From assembly GCF_030316765.1 (NCBI RefSeq), contig NZ_JASZYT010000016.1, positions 1 to 64,000 of the forward strand: a stretch of 64,000 bases of DNA. The letters are read 5' to 3'. This DNA comes from Variovorax saccharolyticus (lineage in GTDB: Bacteria; Pseudomonadota; Gammaproteobacteria; Burkholderiales; Burkholderiaceae_C). A program made the translations under genes and the position numbers. Shown here piece by piece: positions 19,004-27,942 of this stretch. Under the pieces are notes generated by a model. It saw nothing but the letters and a program-made list of their open reading frames with translations, made no database searches and was not told the DNA's origin. Position 1 is the first letter of the stretch. Each line of letters begins with the position of its first letter.

Positions 19004-19753
19004 TCAGATCACCTTGGCTTCGTTCTTGAGCTTGTCCACCAGGGTGGCAACGTCCGGCACCTTGATGCCAGCACCCCGCTTCGGCGGCTCGCTCACCTTC
19101 AAGGTCTTCAGGCGCGGCTTGACATCCACGCCCAGGTCTTCAGGCTTGAACGTGTCCAGCTGCTTCTTCTTGGCCTTCATGATGTTCGGCAAGGTCACGT
19201 AGCGCGGCTCGTTCAGGCGCAGGTCGGTCGTGATGACCGCTGGCAGCGAAAGAGAAATGGTCTCCAGCCCGCCGTCCACTTCACGCGTCACGTTGACCTT
19301 GTCGCCCGCCACCTCCACCTTCGAGGCGAAGGTCGCCTGCGGCAGGTCCGCCAGCGCCGCCAGCATCTGGCCGGTCTGGTTGGCGTCGTCGTCGATCGCC
19401 TGCTTGCCCAGGATCACCAGCGCCGGCTGCTCCTTGTCGACCAGCGCCTTCAGCAGCTTGGCCACGGCCAGCGGCTGCAGCTCCTCGGTGGTCTCCACCA
19501 GGATGCCGCGGTCGGCACCGATGGCCATCGCCGTGCGCAGCGTCTCCTGGCACTTGGCGTCGCCGCACGAGACCGCAATGATCTCGGTGGCCGCGCCCTT
19601 CTCCTTCAGGCGCACCGCCTCTTCGACCGCGATCTCGTCGAAGGGGTTCATGCTCATCTTCACGCTCGCCAGTTCGATGCCGGAACCATCGGACCTGACG
19701 CGCACCTTGACGTTGTAGTCAACGACACGCTTGACAGCTACGAGAACTTTCAT
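19004..19753 (-). CDS. etfB: Electron transfer flavoprotein beta subunit
   Basis: The AMP-binding subunit of ETF, 249 residues. Family features are MKVLVAVKRVVDYNVKVRV at the N-terminus, MNPFDEIAVEEAVRLKEKG, the signature ILGKQAIDDDANQTGQMLAA, and PKRGAGIKVPD near the end. The ATG at 19753 is chosen because GGAGAT lies eight bases upstream and it matches the usual family start; an earlier in-frame ATG at 19783 adds ten unlikely residues. It lies 139 bp downstream of a CMD-family gene and may share its promoter. Confidence 0.97.
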   Translation of the reverse strand: MKVLVAVKRVVDYNVKVRVRSDGSGIELASVKMSMNPFDEIAVEEAVRLKEKGAATEIIAVSCGDAKCQETLRTAMAIGADRGILVETTEELQPLAVAKLLKALVDKEQPALVILGKQAIDDDANQTGQMLAALADLPQATFASKVEVAGDKVNVTREVDGGLETISLSLPAVITTDLRLNEPRYVTLPNIMKAKKKQLDTFKPEDLGVDVKPRLKTLKVSEPPKRGAGIKVPDVATLVDKLKNEAKVI

Positions 19754-19892
19754 TGCTTTATCTCCATCTGTTTTCATAAACAAGTAGGCAGCCCGTGCTC
19801 AGCGAAGGAGCCGGCAACCGATCTTCGTCAGGCAGCCAAGGAGATGATGTGGGTCCTTGGGGTTCAGAAAATGAAGTGCTGGAAGCTGCCTG

Positions 19893-20273
19893 TCAGCGCG
19901 CCGACGCGGACGCTAGTTCGTCCAGTAGGATGGGCGCGGCGAGGCTCATGGTGTGGATGCCCAGGACGCTCACGCACTGCAGCACGGCGGTGATCTCTTC
20001 TTTGGTGGCGCCCAGTTCAAACGCCTTGCGGATGTGGCGGCGCACTCCCGGCGCGTACATGTGGGTGCACGAGGCGTCCACAGCGATGGAGATGAACTCG
20101 ATGGTCTTTGCATCGAGTGCCCCCGAGACCATGGGTGTGATGCCCATCGCCATGAACTTCTCGGTCCAGGCCGGGTCGAGCTCGGCAAAGGGCTCCCAGT
20201 TGGGGTTCCAGTTGCCACTCTCGCGCAGGCGGTCGCAAGTCGGCGTGGAGGGAGGTGCGCTATCGGGGTTCAT
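19893..20273 (-). CDS. Carboxymuconolactone decarboxylase (AhpD-fold) family protein, copy 1
   Basis: A 126-residue all-helical protein of the CMD/AhpD fold. The core motif is FISIAVDASCTHMYAPGVRR: it has one Cys and a His where AhpD has CxxC, so an AhpD-like peroxidase role is unlikely. Lactone decarboxylase-like or other small-molecule chemistry is possible. Its closest relative in the window is the gene at 27380-27793, which shares blocks such as LDAKTIEFI, GVRRH and ELGATKEEI-like wording. It diverges from an AraC regulator across a repeat-bearing promoter and is followed by etfB. Confidence 0.9.
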   Translation of the reverse strand: MNPDSAPPSTPTCDRLRESGNWNPNWEPFAELDPAWTEKFMAMGITPMVSGALDAKTIEFISIAVDASCTHMYAPGVRRHIRKAFELGATKEEITAVLQCVSVLGIHTMSLAAPILLDELASASAR

Positions 20274-20340
20274 GGGGGGGCGTGTCTCCTGAGGTTATCG
20301 CTGCAGTGGGCTTTGAATCTGCCGCTGCTGGCTCGAAGAC

Positions 20341-20422
20341 TGAATTGTTACGAGCAGGGGGAGATGCCGATTGACTCGCTGTGACACCTGCTTAACCTGA
20401 TGTGACACTTCGCGTAAACCCC
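20341..20422. promoter_or_regulatory. Divergent promoter with 21-bp-phased TGTGACA repeats, site A
   Basis: This lies between a minus-strand CMD gene and a plus-strand AraC gene. TTGAC at 20371 is followed by TGTGACA at 20380-20386 and again at 20401-20407, exactly 21 bp apart, on the same face of the helix. That is the usual arrangement of AraC/XylS half-sites. Read on the CMD strand, the whole 80-bp block recurs at 29003-29083 with only about a dozen differences. TTGACT and TTAACC may also act as -35 and -10 of the regulator's own promoter, suggesting autoregulation. Confidence 0.7.
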
Positions 20423-21442
20423 ATGTCGAACCTCGTCCGCAGCGCCAGCCTGACCAACTACGCCGAGGTCGCGCGTGCGGTCGGACTTGATCCGCTGGCT
20501 CAGCTGGCCAGGGCGGGATTGAGTCCGACGTGCCTGCGCGATCCGGACATGCGCATACCGAGCCACGCGGTGCGAGACCTGCTGGAGGCGTCGGCGAGTG
20601 CCAGCGGAGTGGACAATTTCGGTCTGCGCATGGCCGAGACGCGTCAACTCTCGAACCTTGGCGCCGTGGCGCTCGTGGCCCGCGAGGAGCCGACAGTGCG
20701 GCGCGTCGTGCGAGCAATGATGCGCTACAGCCACGTGCTCAACGAATCGTTGTTCGTTGAGCTTGAAGAGGAAAATGGCATCGCCGTGATGCGAGAGGAG
20801 TTTCTCGTCGGCCAGGGTGGCTCCTCGCGTCAGTCGACGGAACTGCTTGTAGGGGTGATGTTCCGGAACCTGAAGTTCTTCCTCGGGCCAGCGTGGAACC
20901 CGTTGCGGGTCTGCTTCGCGCACGCGCCCCCGCGCGATCCGAGCCTGCACTTTCAGCTCTTTGGCTACGGCGTTTACTTCGGACAGGATTTCAACGGGCT
21001 TGTTTGCACGACAAGCGACCTCGATGCACCGAATCCGATGGCCGACCCGGTGATGGCGCGCTACGCGCGGCAGGTTCTGGAAGCCTCCGCCGGTTCGGTG
21101 CGCATGAGCACGGTCGACAACGTGCGCAACATCCTGCTGGTGCTATTGCCCTCTGGCAAATGCTCGATCGAGCAAGTGGCGCAGCAACTTGGCGTGGACC
21201 GGCAGACCGTGCATCGGCGTCTCGTCCGCGAGGGCACCGCGTTCCGGGAGGTTCTGAACGTCATTCGGCGCGAACTCGCCGCGCACTATATCGATGAAGG
21301 CACCCGGCCGCTGTCGCAGATTGCCGAGTTGCTCGGGTTTTCTGCGTTGAGTGCTTTCTCGCGGTGGTACAAGCAACAGTTCGGCGAGGTTGCCGGGCTG
21401 CGACACCGCGTGAACGTCGTTGCACGACGACCCGACGCCTGA
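20423..21442 (+). CDS. AraC-family regulator with arabinose-binding-type N-domain, copy 1
   Basis: A 339-residue regulator. The N-terminal two thirds match the Arabinose_bd domain of the OruR/ArgR-like AraC group (RIPSHAVRDLLEASAS, FGLRMAETRQLSNLG). The C-terminal domain has two helix-turn-helix motifs, SIEQVAQQLGVDRQTVHRRL and PLSQIAELLGFSALSAFSRW. No good Shine-Dalgarno precedes ATG 20423; a GTG at 20402 is in frame but would lie inside the operator repeats. It is clearly paralogous to the regulator at 27943-28974 and shares its upstream element. Confidence 0.92.
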   Translation: MSNLVRSASLTNYAEVARAVGLDPLAQLARAGLSPTCLRDPDMRIPSHAVRDLLEASASASGVDNFGLRMAETRQLSNLGAVALVAREEPTVRRVVRAMMRYSHVLNESLFVELEEENGIAVMREEFLVGQGGSSRQSTELLVGVMFRNLKFFLGPAWNPLRVCFAHAPPRDPSLHFQLFGYGVYFGQDFNGLVCTTSDLDAPNPMADPVMARYARQVLEASAGSVRMSTVDNVRNILLVLLPSGKCSIEQVAQQLGVDRQTVHRRLVREGTAFREVLNVIRRELAAHYIDEGTRPLSQIAELLGFSALSAFSRWYKQQFGEVAGLRHRVNVVARRPDA

Positions 21443-21502
21443 GCGACGCCTCCGCTCGCCGCCGTTCGTCCCAGAAACCCGAGCGACCGCAGCCAGGTGC
21501 GA

Positions 21503-22510
21503 CTACGAGCTCCCAAGGCGGTCAGGATCCAAGGACCGGAATCGATTCCGATACGCGCCGGGACTGAGACCCATACGCTCCCGAAACAGGCGTGAAAAGG
21601 AACTTGGGTCGTTGTAGCCCACTTGCAGGGCGATCTGGTCGACCCCGAGATCACTGGCTTCCAAGAGGGCACGCGCGGAGTCGATGCGCAGGTGCTGAAG
21701 GTAGGTCAACGGAGATTGATCGAGCACCGCGTTGAACCGCCGAATCAGCGTTCGTTCGCTCACGGCCAGTTCGCCGGCGAGCTCGGCAATGCGAACCGGC
21801 TCGGACATGTTCCTTTGCAGCCACTGCTGGGCACGATGAACCAACGCGTCTGTGTGGGCGATGTCCGCGAGCAGCGGCAGGTACGGGGTCTGGGAAGTCT
21901 GGCTCACATCGATGAGCATGCTCTTTGCACATTGCGACGCGATCGCCGGCCCGGCAAATCGTTCGACCACGCGAATGGCCTGAAGGAGGTAGGACGCGGA
22001 GGCGCCGGCGCAAAGCAGGCGATCGACTTCCGTGAGTACGGGTCGCATCTGCAGGTCGACACGCGGAAAGCGCGTGCGGAACTGCCGCTCCAGCCACCAC
22101 GTCGTGGTGGCAACACGGTCATCCAAAAGACCCGTCTGGGCAAGGATGAAGGTTCCTGTGCAGTTGGCCGCCAGCCAGGCGCCGCGACGCCACTGCGACG
22201 CAAGCCAGGCGCAGGCGGCCGGCTGGCCCCTGAGCAACAGGTCGAACTTTCGGTGGCCCGCGTAGTGCAGGCTCGGGATGAACACGAGGTCGTAGTGCTC
22301 GCGCGCCCCGACCTTGTGGGTCTGCAATTGCAGGCCGTTGCTGGCCGCGATGGCCTCGCCTGAAAGCGAGACGAAGCGCCATTCGAAGAGCGCGGCCGAC
22401 GCACCCTGCTGCCTGCGCAGATGCGCGTTCGCTACTTGAAGGACGTCGGCGAACCCGCCAAGGCTGGAGGCGTAGCAGCTATCAAAGGCAAGGATTGCGG
22501 CGCGCGGCAT
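21503..22510 (-). CDS. GlxA-type AraC regulator (DJ-1/PfpI domain plus HTH)
   Basis: A 335-residue transcription factor. The N-terminal DJ-1/PfpI-like domain starts PRAAILAFDSCYASSLGGFA and contains WLAANCTGTFILAQTGLL at the nucleophile-elbow position. The C-terminus is an AraC helix-turn-helix pair (IAELAGELAVSERTLIRRF and DQIALQVGYNDPSSFSRLF). ATG 22510 is chosen to start the DJ-1 domain directly; the upstream extension is not conserved-looking. It is divergent from an acyl-CoA dehydrogenase gene with a perfect dyad between them, so it probably regulates that gene. Confidence 0.9.
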   Translation of the reverse strand: MPRAAILAFDSCYASSLGGFADVLQVANAHLRRQQGASAALFEWRFVSLSGEAIAASNGLQLQTHKVGAREHYDLVFIPSLHYAGHRKFDLLLRGQPAACAWLASQWRRGAWLAANCTGTFILAQTGLLDDRVATTTWWLERQFRTRFPRVDLQMRPVLTEVDRLLCAGASASYLLQAIRVVERFAGPAIASQCAKSMLIDVSQTSQTPYLPLLADIAHTDALVHRAQQWLQRNMSEPVRIAELAGELAVSERTLIRRFNAVLDQSPLTYLQHLRIDSARALLEASDLGVDQIALQVGYNDPSSFSRLFRERMGLSPGAYRNRFRSLDPDRLGSS

Positions 22511-22530
22511 GGCTTGTCGTATTTCGCACG

Positions 22531-22545
22531 GAAACCGTCGGTTTC
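22531..22545. promoter_or_regulatory. Perfect inverted repeat between divergent GlxA-type regulator and dehydrogenase
   Basis: GAAACCG-T-CGGTTTC is a perfect dyad of seven-base arms around one base, centred between the two divergent start codons (22510 and 22627). It is a natural candidate operator, although AraC-type proteins more often bind direct repeats. Confidence 0.4.
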
Positions 22546-22626
22546 GCCAATGTACCTCGAATGCGACCAAACCTAGACTCGATCTCACATCAACCGTCAG
22601 GCCCAGCGCCAAAGGAAATCCGAGAC

Positions 22627-23880
22627 ATGAATGCCAGAGACAACACCATCGCGACGCGCGAGCAGGCGCCTTTTCGCCACCAACCGAGGCTGTATCACGA
22701 TCTGCTCACGCCGGAGGAAACGAAGGCGGTTCGCGAAGAGGTCCGCCGCTTCGCCGATGAGCACGTCGCGCCCGTGGCGTGGGAGATCGGGCACCGCGCG
22801 GAAGCGGTCGAAAATTTCCCTCGCGAGCTCTTCCGCAAGATGGCCGAGGCCGGGCTGTTTCGCATCCCCTTCGGCGCCGAAGCGGGCGGACGCGGCTTGA
22901 AGTATCCGGCCTGCGCGACCGCGGCGCTGATCGAGGAACTGGCCTATCACTCGAACTCCGTTGCTGCCGTCGTCGACGTTCATTGCATCCTGGCCGGCCA
23001 CGCGCTGGAGCATGCTTCACCCGAGTTGCAGCAGCGCTACCTCGCGCCGCTGCTGGCCGGGGAGAAGATCGGCAGCTTCGCGACCACCGAACCGGACGCC
23101 AGCACGGACCTGAGCATCAAGACGATGCAGACTTTTGCGAACCGCGAAGGCGCGGGCTATGTGATCAATGGCCGCAAGCGCTTCATCACGAACGCGCCGG
23201 TGGCCGATTTCGTCGTCTTGCTGTGCGCCGAGGAAGGGCGCATGACGGAGATCGTGATCGATCTTGATGCGCCGGGTGTGCGCGTCGGCGCACCGGACCG
23301 GAAGATGGGCAATCACGGCCAGCTCACGGCGGACATCTATTTCGACAACGTGCATGTTCCGGTTGACAACGTGGTCGGATCAACGGGAGGCGGCCTGAAG
23401 ATCGCACTGCAGACATTGACCTACGGCCGTATCGGCATCGCGGCCAGCGGCGTCGGCATGGCGCAGGCGACCTTTGACCACAGTGTCGAGCGCCTAAAGA
23501 CGCGCCAAGCATTCGGCAAGGCCATAGCGCAGTTCCAGCACTGGCAGTTCAAGCTCGCCGAGCGCGCCACCGAGATCGAGAATGCGCGCAACCTCTACAT
23601 GAAGGCGGCTCTGCGAATGGATTCCGGTGAGGCCTTTCCGGAGCCAGAGGCGGCCATGGCGAAGTGGTACGCGACCAACCTCGCTGCGGAGTTCGCACGC
23701 GATGGGGTTCAGATCTTTGGGGGATACGGGTTCATGTCCGAACTCGCGGCTGATGGTTCGCACTACCGAGTGGAAGAGATCTACCGCGATTGCAAGATCG
23801 CCGAGATCTACGAAGGGACGAACGAAATCCAGAAACTGGTAATTGCGCGCTCCATTTTTGGCAAGGACATAACGGGCTAG
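22627..23880 (+). CDS. Acyl-CoA dehydrogenase, standard type
   Basis: A 417-residue acyl-CoA dehydrogenase of the usual homotetrameric kind. Motifs include GSFATTEPDASTDLSIKTMQ (flavin and substrate contacts; unusual Asp for the common GlySer in EPxAGSD), FITNAPVADFVVL, YGRIGIAASGVGMAQATFDH and the catalytic region IAEIYEGTNEIQKLVIAR. ATG 22627 begins a stretch typical of the family after AAAGGAAATCCGAGAC. It is divergently transcribed from a GlxA-type regulator and convergent with an SDR gene. The precise acyl substrate is unknown. Confidence 0.94.
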   Translation: MNARDNTIATREQAPFRHQPRLYHDLLTPEETKAVREEVRRFADEHVAPVAWEIGHRAEAVENFPRELFRKMAEAGLFRIPFGAEAGGRGLKYPACATAALIEELAYHSNSVAAVVDVHCILAGHALEHASPELQQRYLAPLLAGEKIGSFATTEPDASTDLSIKTMQTFANREGAGYVINGRKRFITNAPVADFVVLLCAEEGRMTEIVIDLDAPGVRVGAPDRKMGNHGQLTADIYFDNVHVPVDNVVGSTGGGLKIALQTLTYGRIGIAASGVGMAQATFDHSVERLKTRQAFGKAIAQFQHWQFKLAERATEIENARNLYMKAALRMDSGEAFPEPEAAMAKWYATNLAAEFARDGVQIFGGYGFMSELAADGSHYRVEEIYRDCKIAEIYEGTNEIQKLVIARSIFGKDITG

Positions 23881-24439
23881 GTCTGATTGGGCAACCTCGG
23901 CAACACCGCTGCTGACGACAACGCAGCCTTGCTTTCTGGGGCCTGGTTGCACGAAGGCTCTCCGCTCTTGCATCCATGCCCGCCAGTGCGGCCACCAGCT
24001 CCCTTCGTTCCGCACCGCAGTGCATGACCAATCGTCCGGATCGGCGGCGCGCACCGGTGCCGTCGAAAAAAACCTTTTGTCTTCAGGGGTGCCTTCTCAG
24101 CGGCTGATGATGTTGCCGACGTTGTCTGGCTCCCTGTTCTTCGTCGGAGATCAGGCCATCAGCGAGGGACTTGAAGATGACCTCAGGGGGCTGGCGATTG
24201 GGGATTCAATGAATGAGAGGAACGGCCAGGCACCCCGAAGACTTCAGGGCCTGTCCAGCGTCGCGTAGGTCGAGACGCGGGATTTACCGTAGCACGGACT
24301 TGGGTCTATCTCGCGCCGCCTGCGACCTGGGCGATGAATTGCGTTGCGCTGTTCGGCCCGTTGGAGCCATTCGTTCGATCGCTGCTATGGTCGAGCTTCG
24401 TCGGCCTGAGCCCGCGAGCAGCGCAAGTAGGGAGGCCCA
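23881..24439. other. Gap between convergent genes
   Basis: About 560 bp with no credible coding frame or RNA. Short frames at 24020-24268 and 24213-24638 have no recognisable content, and the latter overlaps a real gene. No clear terminator hairpin was found. Confidence 0.6.
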
Positions 24440-25231
24440 TCACCGGACACCGAACCTTTGTCCATCGTCCACCGTCAAGGTCGACGCGTTGATAAAAGCG
24501 CCCGCCGGCCCAGCCAGTAGCAGCAGGGCGCCGTTGAGAACATCGGGCGTCCCGAGGCGCTTTCGCGGCAGTGTGTCGATCATTGCCTTGCCGGCCGGGG
24601 TCTGGAACATGGCCCGGTTGATGTCCGTCTCGATGTAGCCCGGGCTGATGGCGTTGACGTTGATCCCGTGGTGCGCCCACTCGCTGGCCATCGTCCGGGT
24701 CAGATGTTCCAGCGCAGCCTTGCTGGCGCCGTAAACGCCCAGGCCATGCGGATGGGACTGCGCTGCAAGCGAACAGATATTGATGATGCGTCCAGGCCTT
24801 TCCAGGCGGATCAGGTGACGGGCAAAGGCCGACGCGAGCAAGGTCGCGGCGCGCACGTTGACGCCGAAGATGTGATCGAACTGATCTGCCCGCACGTCGA
24901 CGAGGGGAGCCCTGCCCCCGACGCCTGCGTTGTTCACAAGGATGGTAGGAGCGGCTTCATCCACCGAATACGCGACGAGGGCAGCTTCGAATCGTTCGGT
25001 ATCCGAAACGTCGAGGGGTAGCGGTTCCGCATCGCCGCCTGCAGACCGAATGGCCCGCGCGGTGTCGTCCAAGGGTTCGGCGCGGCGTCCGACCAGAATC
25101 AGTCGGGCGCCGGCCATTGCCAACGCAAGCGCGCCTGCGCGCCCGATTCCGGAGCCGGCGCCCGTCACGAGCACGGTGTGTCCAGCCATGCTGAAGTTTT
25201 GCGCAAGGAATTCGCCACTTGTCGTGTTCAT
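24440..25231 (-). CDS. Short-chain dehydrogenase/reductase
   Basis: A classical SDR of 263 residues. It has the cofactor motif VTGAGSGIGRAGALALAMAG (with the R of GRR, VGRRAEP, hinting at NADP), the NNAGVGG motif, a catalytic Ser in INICSLAAQSH, and YGASKAALEHL supplying Tyr and Lys. The start at 25231 has AAGGG seven bases upstream. It is the last gene of a four-gene minus-strand operon (CMD, Bug, TauD-type, SDR), starting 11 bp after the dioxygenase, and is likely to oxidise or reduce an intermediate of that pathway. Confidence 0.92.
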   Translation of the reverse strand: MNTTSGEFLAQNFSMAGHTVLVTGAGSGIGRAGALALAMAGARLILVGRRAEPLDDTARAIRSAGGDAEPLPLDVSDTERFEAALVAYSVDEAAPTILVNNAGVGGRAPLVDVRADQFDHIFGVNVRAATLLASAFARHLIRLERPGRIINICSLAAQSHPHGLGVYGASKAALEHLTRTMASEWAHHGINVNAISPGYIETDINRAMFQTPAGKAMIDTLPRKRLGTPDVLNGALLLLAGPAGAFINASTLTVDDGQRFGVR

Positions 25232-25242
25232 TCGCATGCCCT

Positions 25243-26310
25243 TCAGTGGGCAAGCTCAGCACTGCGCGCGGAATGATCGAAGATCGGGGGCTTGGGGTTG
25301 GCTCCCCAGATCTTCATGTCCTCGTAGCGATCCCGATAGGACTCGGGCAGCTGCTCAATCAGGCCGGTGTCCAGCCACAGGCGCAGGAGGTATCGGCGCC
25401 GGTCCAGCTCGGGCCAGTCGGTGTACTCGGTGCGGGAATGAAGGACGCTGTAGTTGGAGATGAACTGCATGTCCCCCCGCTGGAAGTCCATGTCGAGATA
25501 CAACGCCGGGTCGCGGCATAGGTCATCCATCAACTCGAAGGCTTCAATCTGTAGGGAAGTGAGGGCGGGTACGCCATCAAAGCGTTGCGCGCTCTCCATG
25601 TACGTCCGGTTGTATCGGCAGAACAGGCGCTCCCCGATCCACTCGAAGACGCAGCCGCGGTAATAGGGGAGCTTTCCCTCTGGCGCCTCGCCCCTTCGAT
25701 CTACGGCGATGGGTCGGTAGAGTTCGGCCAGCAGGTCCGGCCTGCGCTCGAACACAACGTTGTGAATGGCGGTGGAACTGACGATGCGAGACTTGCCGCC
25801 CTCGCGCGCAGGGCGAAGACACAGCAGGCCCACCACGTCCTGCGCGTCGTTGTGAAAGGGCAGCCCCAGTCGCGTCTGGTAGCCGCGGACGTTCATGTCC
25901 GTTCGGTAGTCGACCCCCAGATCGGTGACATGACCAAGCATGTCACCCTGGGCGTTCTGAGCCTTGCCCGCGCCAAGATAGCTGCCGATTCCCCAATACA
26001 CCAGGGCCGTGTCCTCGAGCGTCAACTCGTCAATCTCGAGACCGCGCACCAACGCGAAGCCAATGCCGTTGACGATTTCGTCGCGAATGCCGAGCAACTT
26101 GGCTCCCAGGGTCGGAAGGGCGAAATGCTGCTTGGCGAGTGCTGGAATGCGTGCTCCCTGCTGTTTCGCGCGCAATAGCGCGGCGCGTATTTCCGCGTTG
26201 TGCTCGGGCGTCAGCATGAAGATCCAGTCGTCACGCTGGGCCATGCGGTCGCCATGCCAGGCGCTTCGATGGGCATAGGCGCGATGCGTTGGAGATGAGT
26301 TGATGTTCAT
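25243..26310 (-). CDS. TauD/TfdA-family Fe(II)/2-oxoglutarate dioxygenase
   Basis: A non-haem iron oxygenase of about 355 residues. The iron-binding HxD is in LPFHNDAQDVVGLLCLRP, the distal His in FISNYSVLHSRTEYTD, and the 2-oxoglutarate-binding Arg probably in RRRYLLRLWLD. The N-terminus resembles the longer TauD/TfdA proteins seen beside Bug genes. Starts at 26310 and 26322 are both possible; 26310 has GGA at a suitable distance. It is the third gene of the CMD-Bug-dioxygenase-SDR operon. Hydroxylation followed by cleavage of the imported compound is inferred, but the substrate is not identifiable. Confidence 0.9.
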   Translation of the reverse strand: MNINSSPTHRAYAHRSAWHGDRMAQRDDWIFMLTPEHNAEIRAALLRAKQQGARIPALAKQHFALPTLGAKLLGIRDEIVNGIGFALVRGLEIDELTLEDTALVYWGIGSYLGAGKAQNAQGDMLGHVTDLGVDYRTDMNVRGYQTRLGLPFHNDAQDVVGLLCLRPAREGGKSRIVSSTAIHNVVFERRPDLLAELYRPIAVDRRGEAPEGKLPYYRGCVFEWIGERLFCRYNRTYMESAQRFDGVPALTSLQIEAFELMDDLCRDPALYLDMDFQRGDMQFISNYSVLHSRTEYTDWPELDRRRYLLRLWLDTGLIEQLPESYRDRYEDMKIWGANPKPPIFDHSARSAELAH

Positions 26311-26334
26311 GGTCGATTCCATCGTCGAGGAATG

Positions 26335-27357
26335 TCATTCGGGCTTGATGCCGTTTGCGACGACGATCCGGGTCCAGCCTTGGATGTCGTCGCGCAGGGT
26401 CTGCTGAAACTGCTCCGGCGTGTTCGCCGGCACCAGGCCCACGTTCATCTGGAACATGCGCTGCTTCACCGCTTCCGTCTGCAGAAGGGCGTTGACTTCA
26501 GAGTTGATCGCGCGGATCACTGCCGGTGGAGTACCCGCTGCCGCGAAGAGGCCCGTCCATCCATTCAGCTTGAACGGATAGCCCTGCTCCGTCATGGTCA
26601 ACACCTCGGGATTCGCGGGCGCGCGGAACGTGCCGCTGATCGCGATCGGACGGATCTGCCCCGCCTGAATCGCGCCGACCGACGATGAGACGTCCACCCA
26701 CCCGATCTGGAGAACGCCGCCCACCATGTCTCGGACGACTTCGTTGCCGGCCTTGTAGGGCACGTGACCGATCTTGAGCCCTTCCTGGTTTTGCAATGCT
26801 GCCATGGCCAGGTGGCCCACCGAGCCGTTGCCCAATGTCCCAAAAGTGTGCTTGTCCGGATGAGCGCGGACCAGCGCGATCAGTTCCTTCAGGTTGTGGG
26901 CCGGGAACGCGGGGACGACGGCCAGAAACTGCCCACTGGCCCCGATCTGGACCACCGGCGTCAAGTCGCGCATCAGGTCGTAGCTCTTCGGCGGGCTGAT
27001 CGCTTGCAGTACGGCCGTGAACGAAGCGTTCGTGAAAAGAAGTGTGTGTCCGTCGTTGGGCGCCTTCACGACGGCCAGGCTGGCGATGGCTCCGCTGCCA
27101 CCGGGCTTGTTGTCGACGATGAAGGGTTGCCCGAAGGTCCTGGTCAGATGGTCGGCAATGATGCGCGCGAAGGTATCGGACATGCTGCCGGCCGAACTCG
27201 CCACGACGATCCGGACAGGTCGCGTTGGCCAGTCAGAGGGCCGGGCCGCCTGCGCTGCGGAATCCAGGGGTAGCGCCAATGCCAGCGGCAGGAGCGCCGA
27301 TCCTGCTGATGCGCAAGACGCCAGTATGAACCGCCGGCGGGATGAATCGAGCTTCAT
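26335..27357 (-). CDS. Bug-type (TTT) periplasmic solute-binding protein, probable Tat substrate
   Basis: A 340-residue extracytoplasmic receptor of the tripartite tricarboxylate transporter family, usually binding a carboxylate. The N-terminus SRRRFILASCASAGSALL is a twin-arginine-type signal. Family blocks are WPTRPVRIVVASSAGSMSDT, FIVDNKPGGSGAIA, DGHTLLFTNASF and GHVPYKAGNEVVRDMVGG. No TctA/TctB permease is encoded nearby, as is common for orphan Bug proteins. It lies between a CMD gene and a dioxygenase in one operon. Confidence 0.93.
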   Translation of the reverse strand: MKLDSSRRRFILASCASAGSALLPLALALPLDSAAQAARPSDWPTRPVRIVVASSAGSMSDTFARIIADHLTRTFGQPFIVDNKPGGSGAIASLAVVKAPNDGHTLLFTNASFTAVLQAISPPKSYDLMRDLTPVVQIGASGQFLAVVPAFPAHNLKELIALVRAHPDKHTFGTLGNGSVGHLAMAALQNQEGLKIGHVPYKAGNEVVRDMVGGVLQIGWVDVSSSVGAIQAGQIRPIAISGTFRAPANPEVLTMTEQGYPFKLNGWTGLFAAAGTPPAVIRAINSEVNALLQTEAVKQRMFQMNVGLVPANTPEQFQQTLRDDIQGWTRIVVANGIKPE

Positions 27358-27379
27358 TGAGGTCCCCAAATGGATGTTT

Positions 27380-27793
27380 TCAGTCGGCGCCGGCTTTCGC
27401 AGCGGCCGCCAGGATCTCTTCGGCGAGGATGGGAACGCCGAGGCTCATGGAATGCAGGCCCAGCACGCTGACGTACTCCAGCACGCAGAGGATCTCCTCC
27501 TTCGTCGCTCCCAACTGAAGGGCCCTGCGAACGTGACGCCGAACGCCCGGCGCATACAGGTGGGTGCACGAGGCGTCGACGGCGATCGCGATGAACTCGA
27601 TGGTCTTCGCATCGAGCTTGCCGCTCGACTTCGAATGCGCACTCATCGTCATGAATTTTTCGGTCCACACGGGATCCATGGCCGCGAATTCGTTCCACAG
27701 CGGGTTCCAGTTGCCGGAGGCGCGCATCTGGTCGCAGATGGGTGTAGCCCCGTGCGACAGGGCAGGGGATTGGTTCGGCGACTCTGTATTCAT
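27380..27793 (-). CDS. Carboxymuconolactone decarboxylase (AhpD-fold) family protein, copy 2
   Basis: A 137-residue paralogue of the protein at 19893-20273. It shares SGNWNP, WTEKFM, LDAKTIEFI, VDASCTHLYAPGVRRHVRR and GATKEEI, with the same single Cys-Thr-His centre. ATG 27793 is supported by GAGGAAG six bases upstream; a longer reading into upstream DNA has no such support. It leads the operon CMD-Bug-dioxygenase-SDR. The adjacent upstream gap (27794-27942) carries a copy of the phased-repeat element, so it appears to have its own regulated promoter. Confidence 0.9.
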   Translation of the reverse strand: MNTESPNQSPALSHGATPICDQMRASGNWNPLWNEFAAMDPVWTEKFMTMSAHSKSSGKLDAKTIEFIAIAVDASCTHLYAPGVRRHVRRALQLGATKEEILCVLEYVSVLGLHSMSLGVPILAEEILAAAAKAGAD

Positions 27794-27881
27794 GGCGGCT
27801 TCCTCGAATGTCGATGCAGGCGATGGGCCCGGCTCCTGGATCCCATGAGTTGCAAGCATCGGGCATTGGAGGGCCGCGCTC

Positions 27882-27918
27882 TTGACATGTTGTGACACCG
27901 CTTTGCCATTTCGCGACA
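27882..27918. promoter_or_regulatory. Phased-repeat element, site C, upstream of CMD copy 2
   Basis: TTGACATGTTGTGACA begins at 27882, and a second half-site CGCGACA begins at 27912, 21 bp after the first TGTGACA at 27891. The spacing from TTGAC to the first half-site (9 bp start to start) is the same as at sites A and B. The second half-site is degenerate and the flanks are not conserved. It lies about 90 bp upstream of the CMD start codon and points away from it, as at the other sites. Confidence 0.55.
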
Positions 27919-27942
27919 GGCGCGGCCGCCCTGTTCTTCGGC

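Noticed and set aside
18024..19202. Plus-strand open frame of 392 codons opposite etfA
   Set aside because: Antisense of a certain gene pair; HDLA/GGAHG-rich translation typical of mirrored GC-rich codons.
20402..20422. GTG start of the AraC copy 1 gene at 20402
   Set aside because: It would put the second operator half-site inside the coding region and adds residues not shared with the paralogue; ATG 20423 is preferred.
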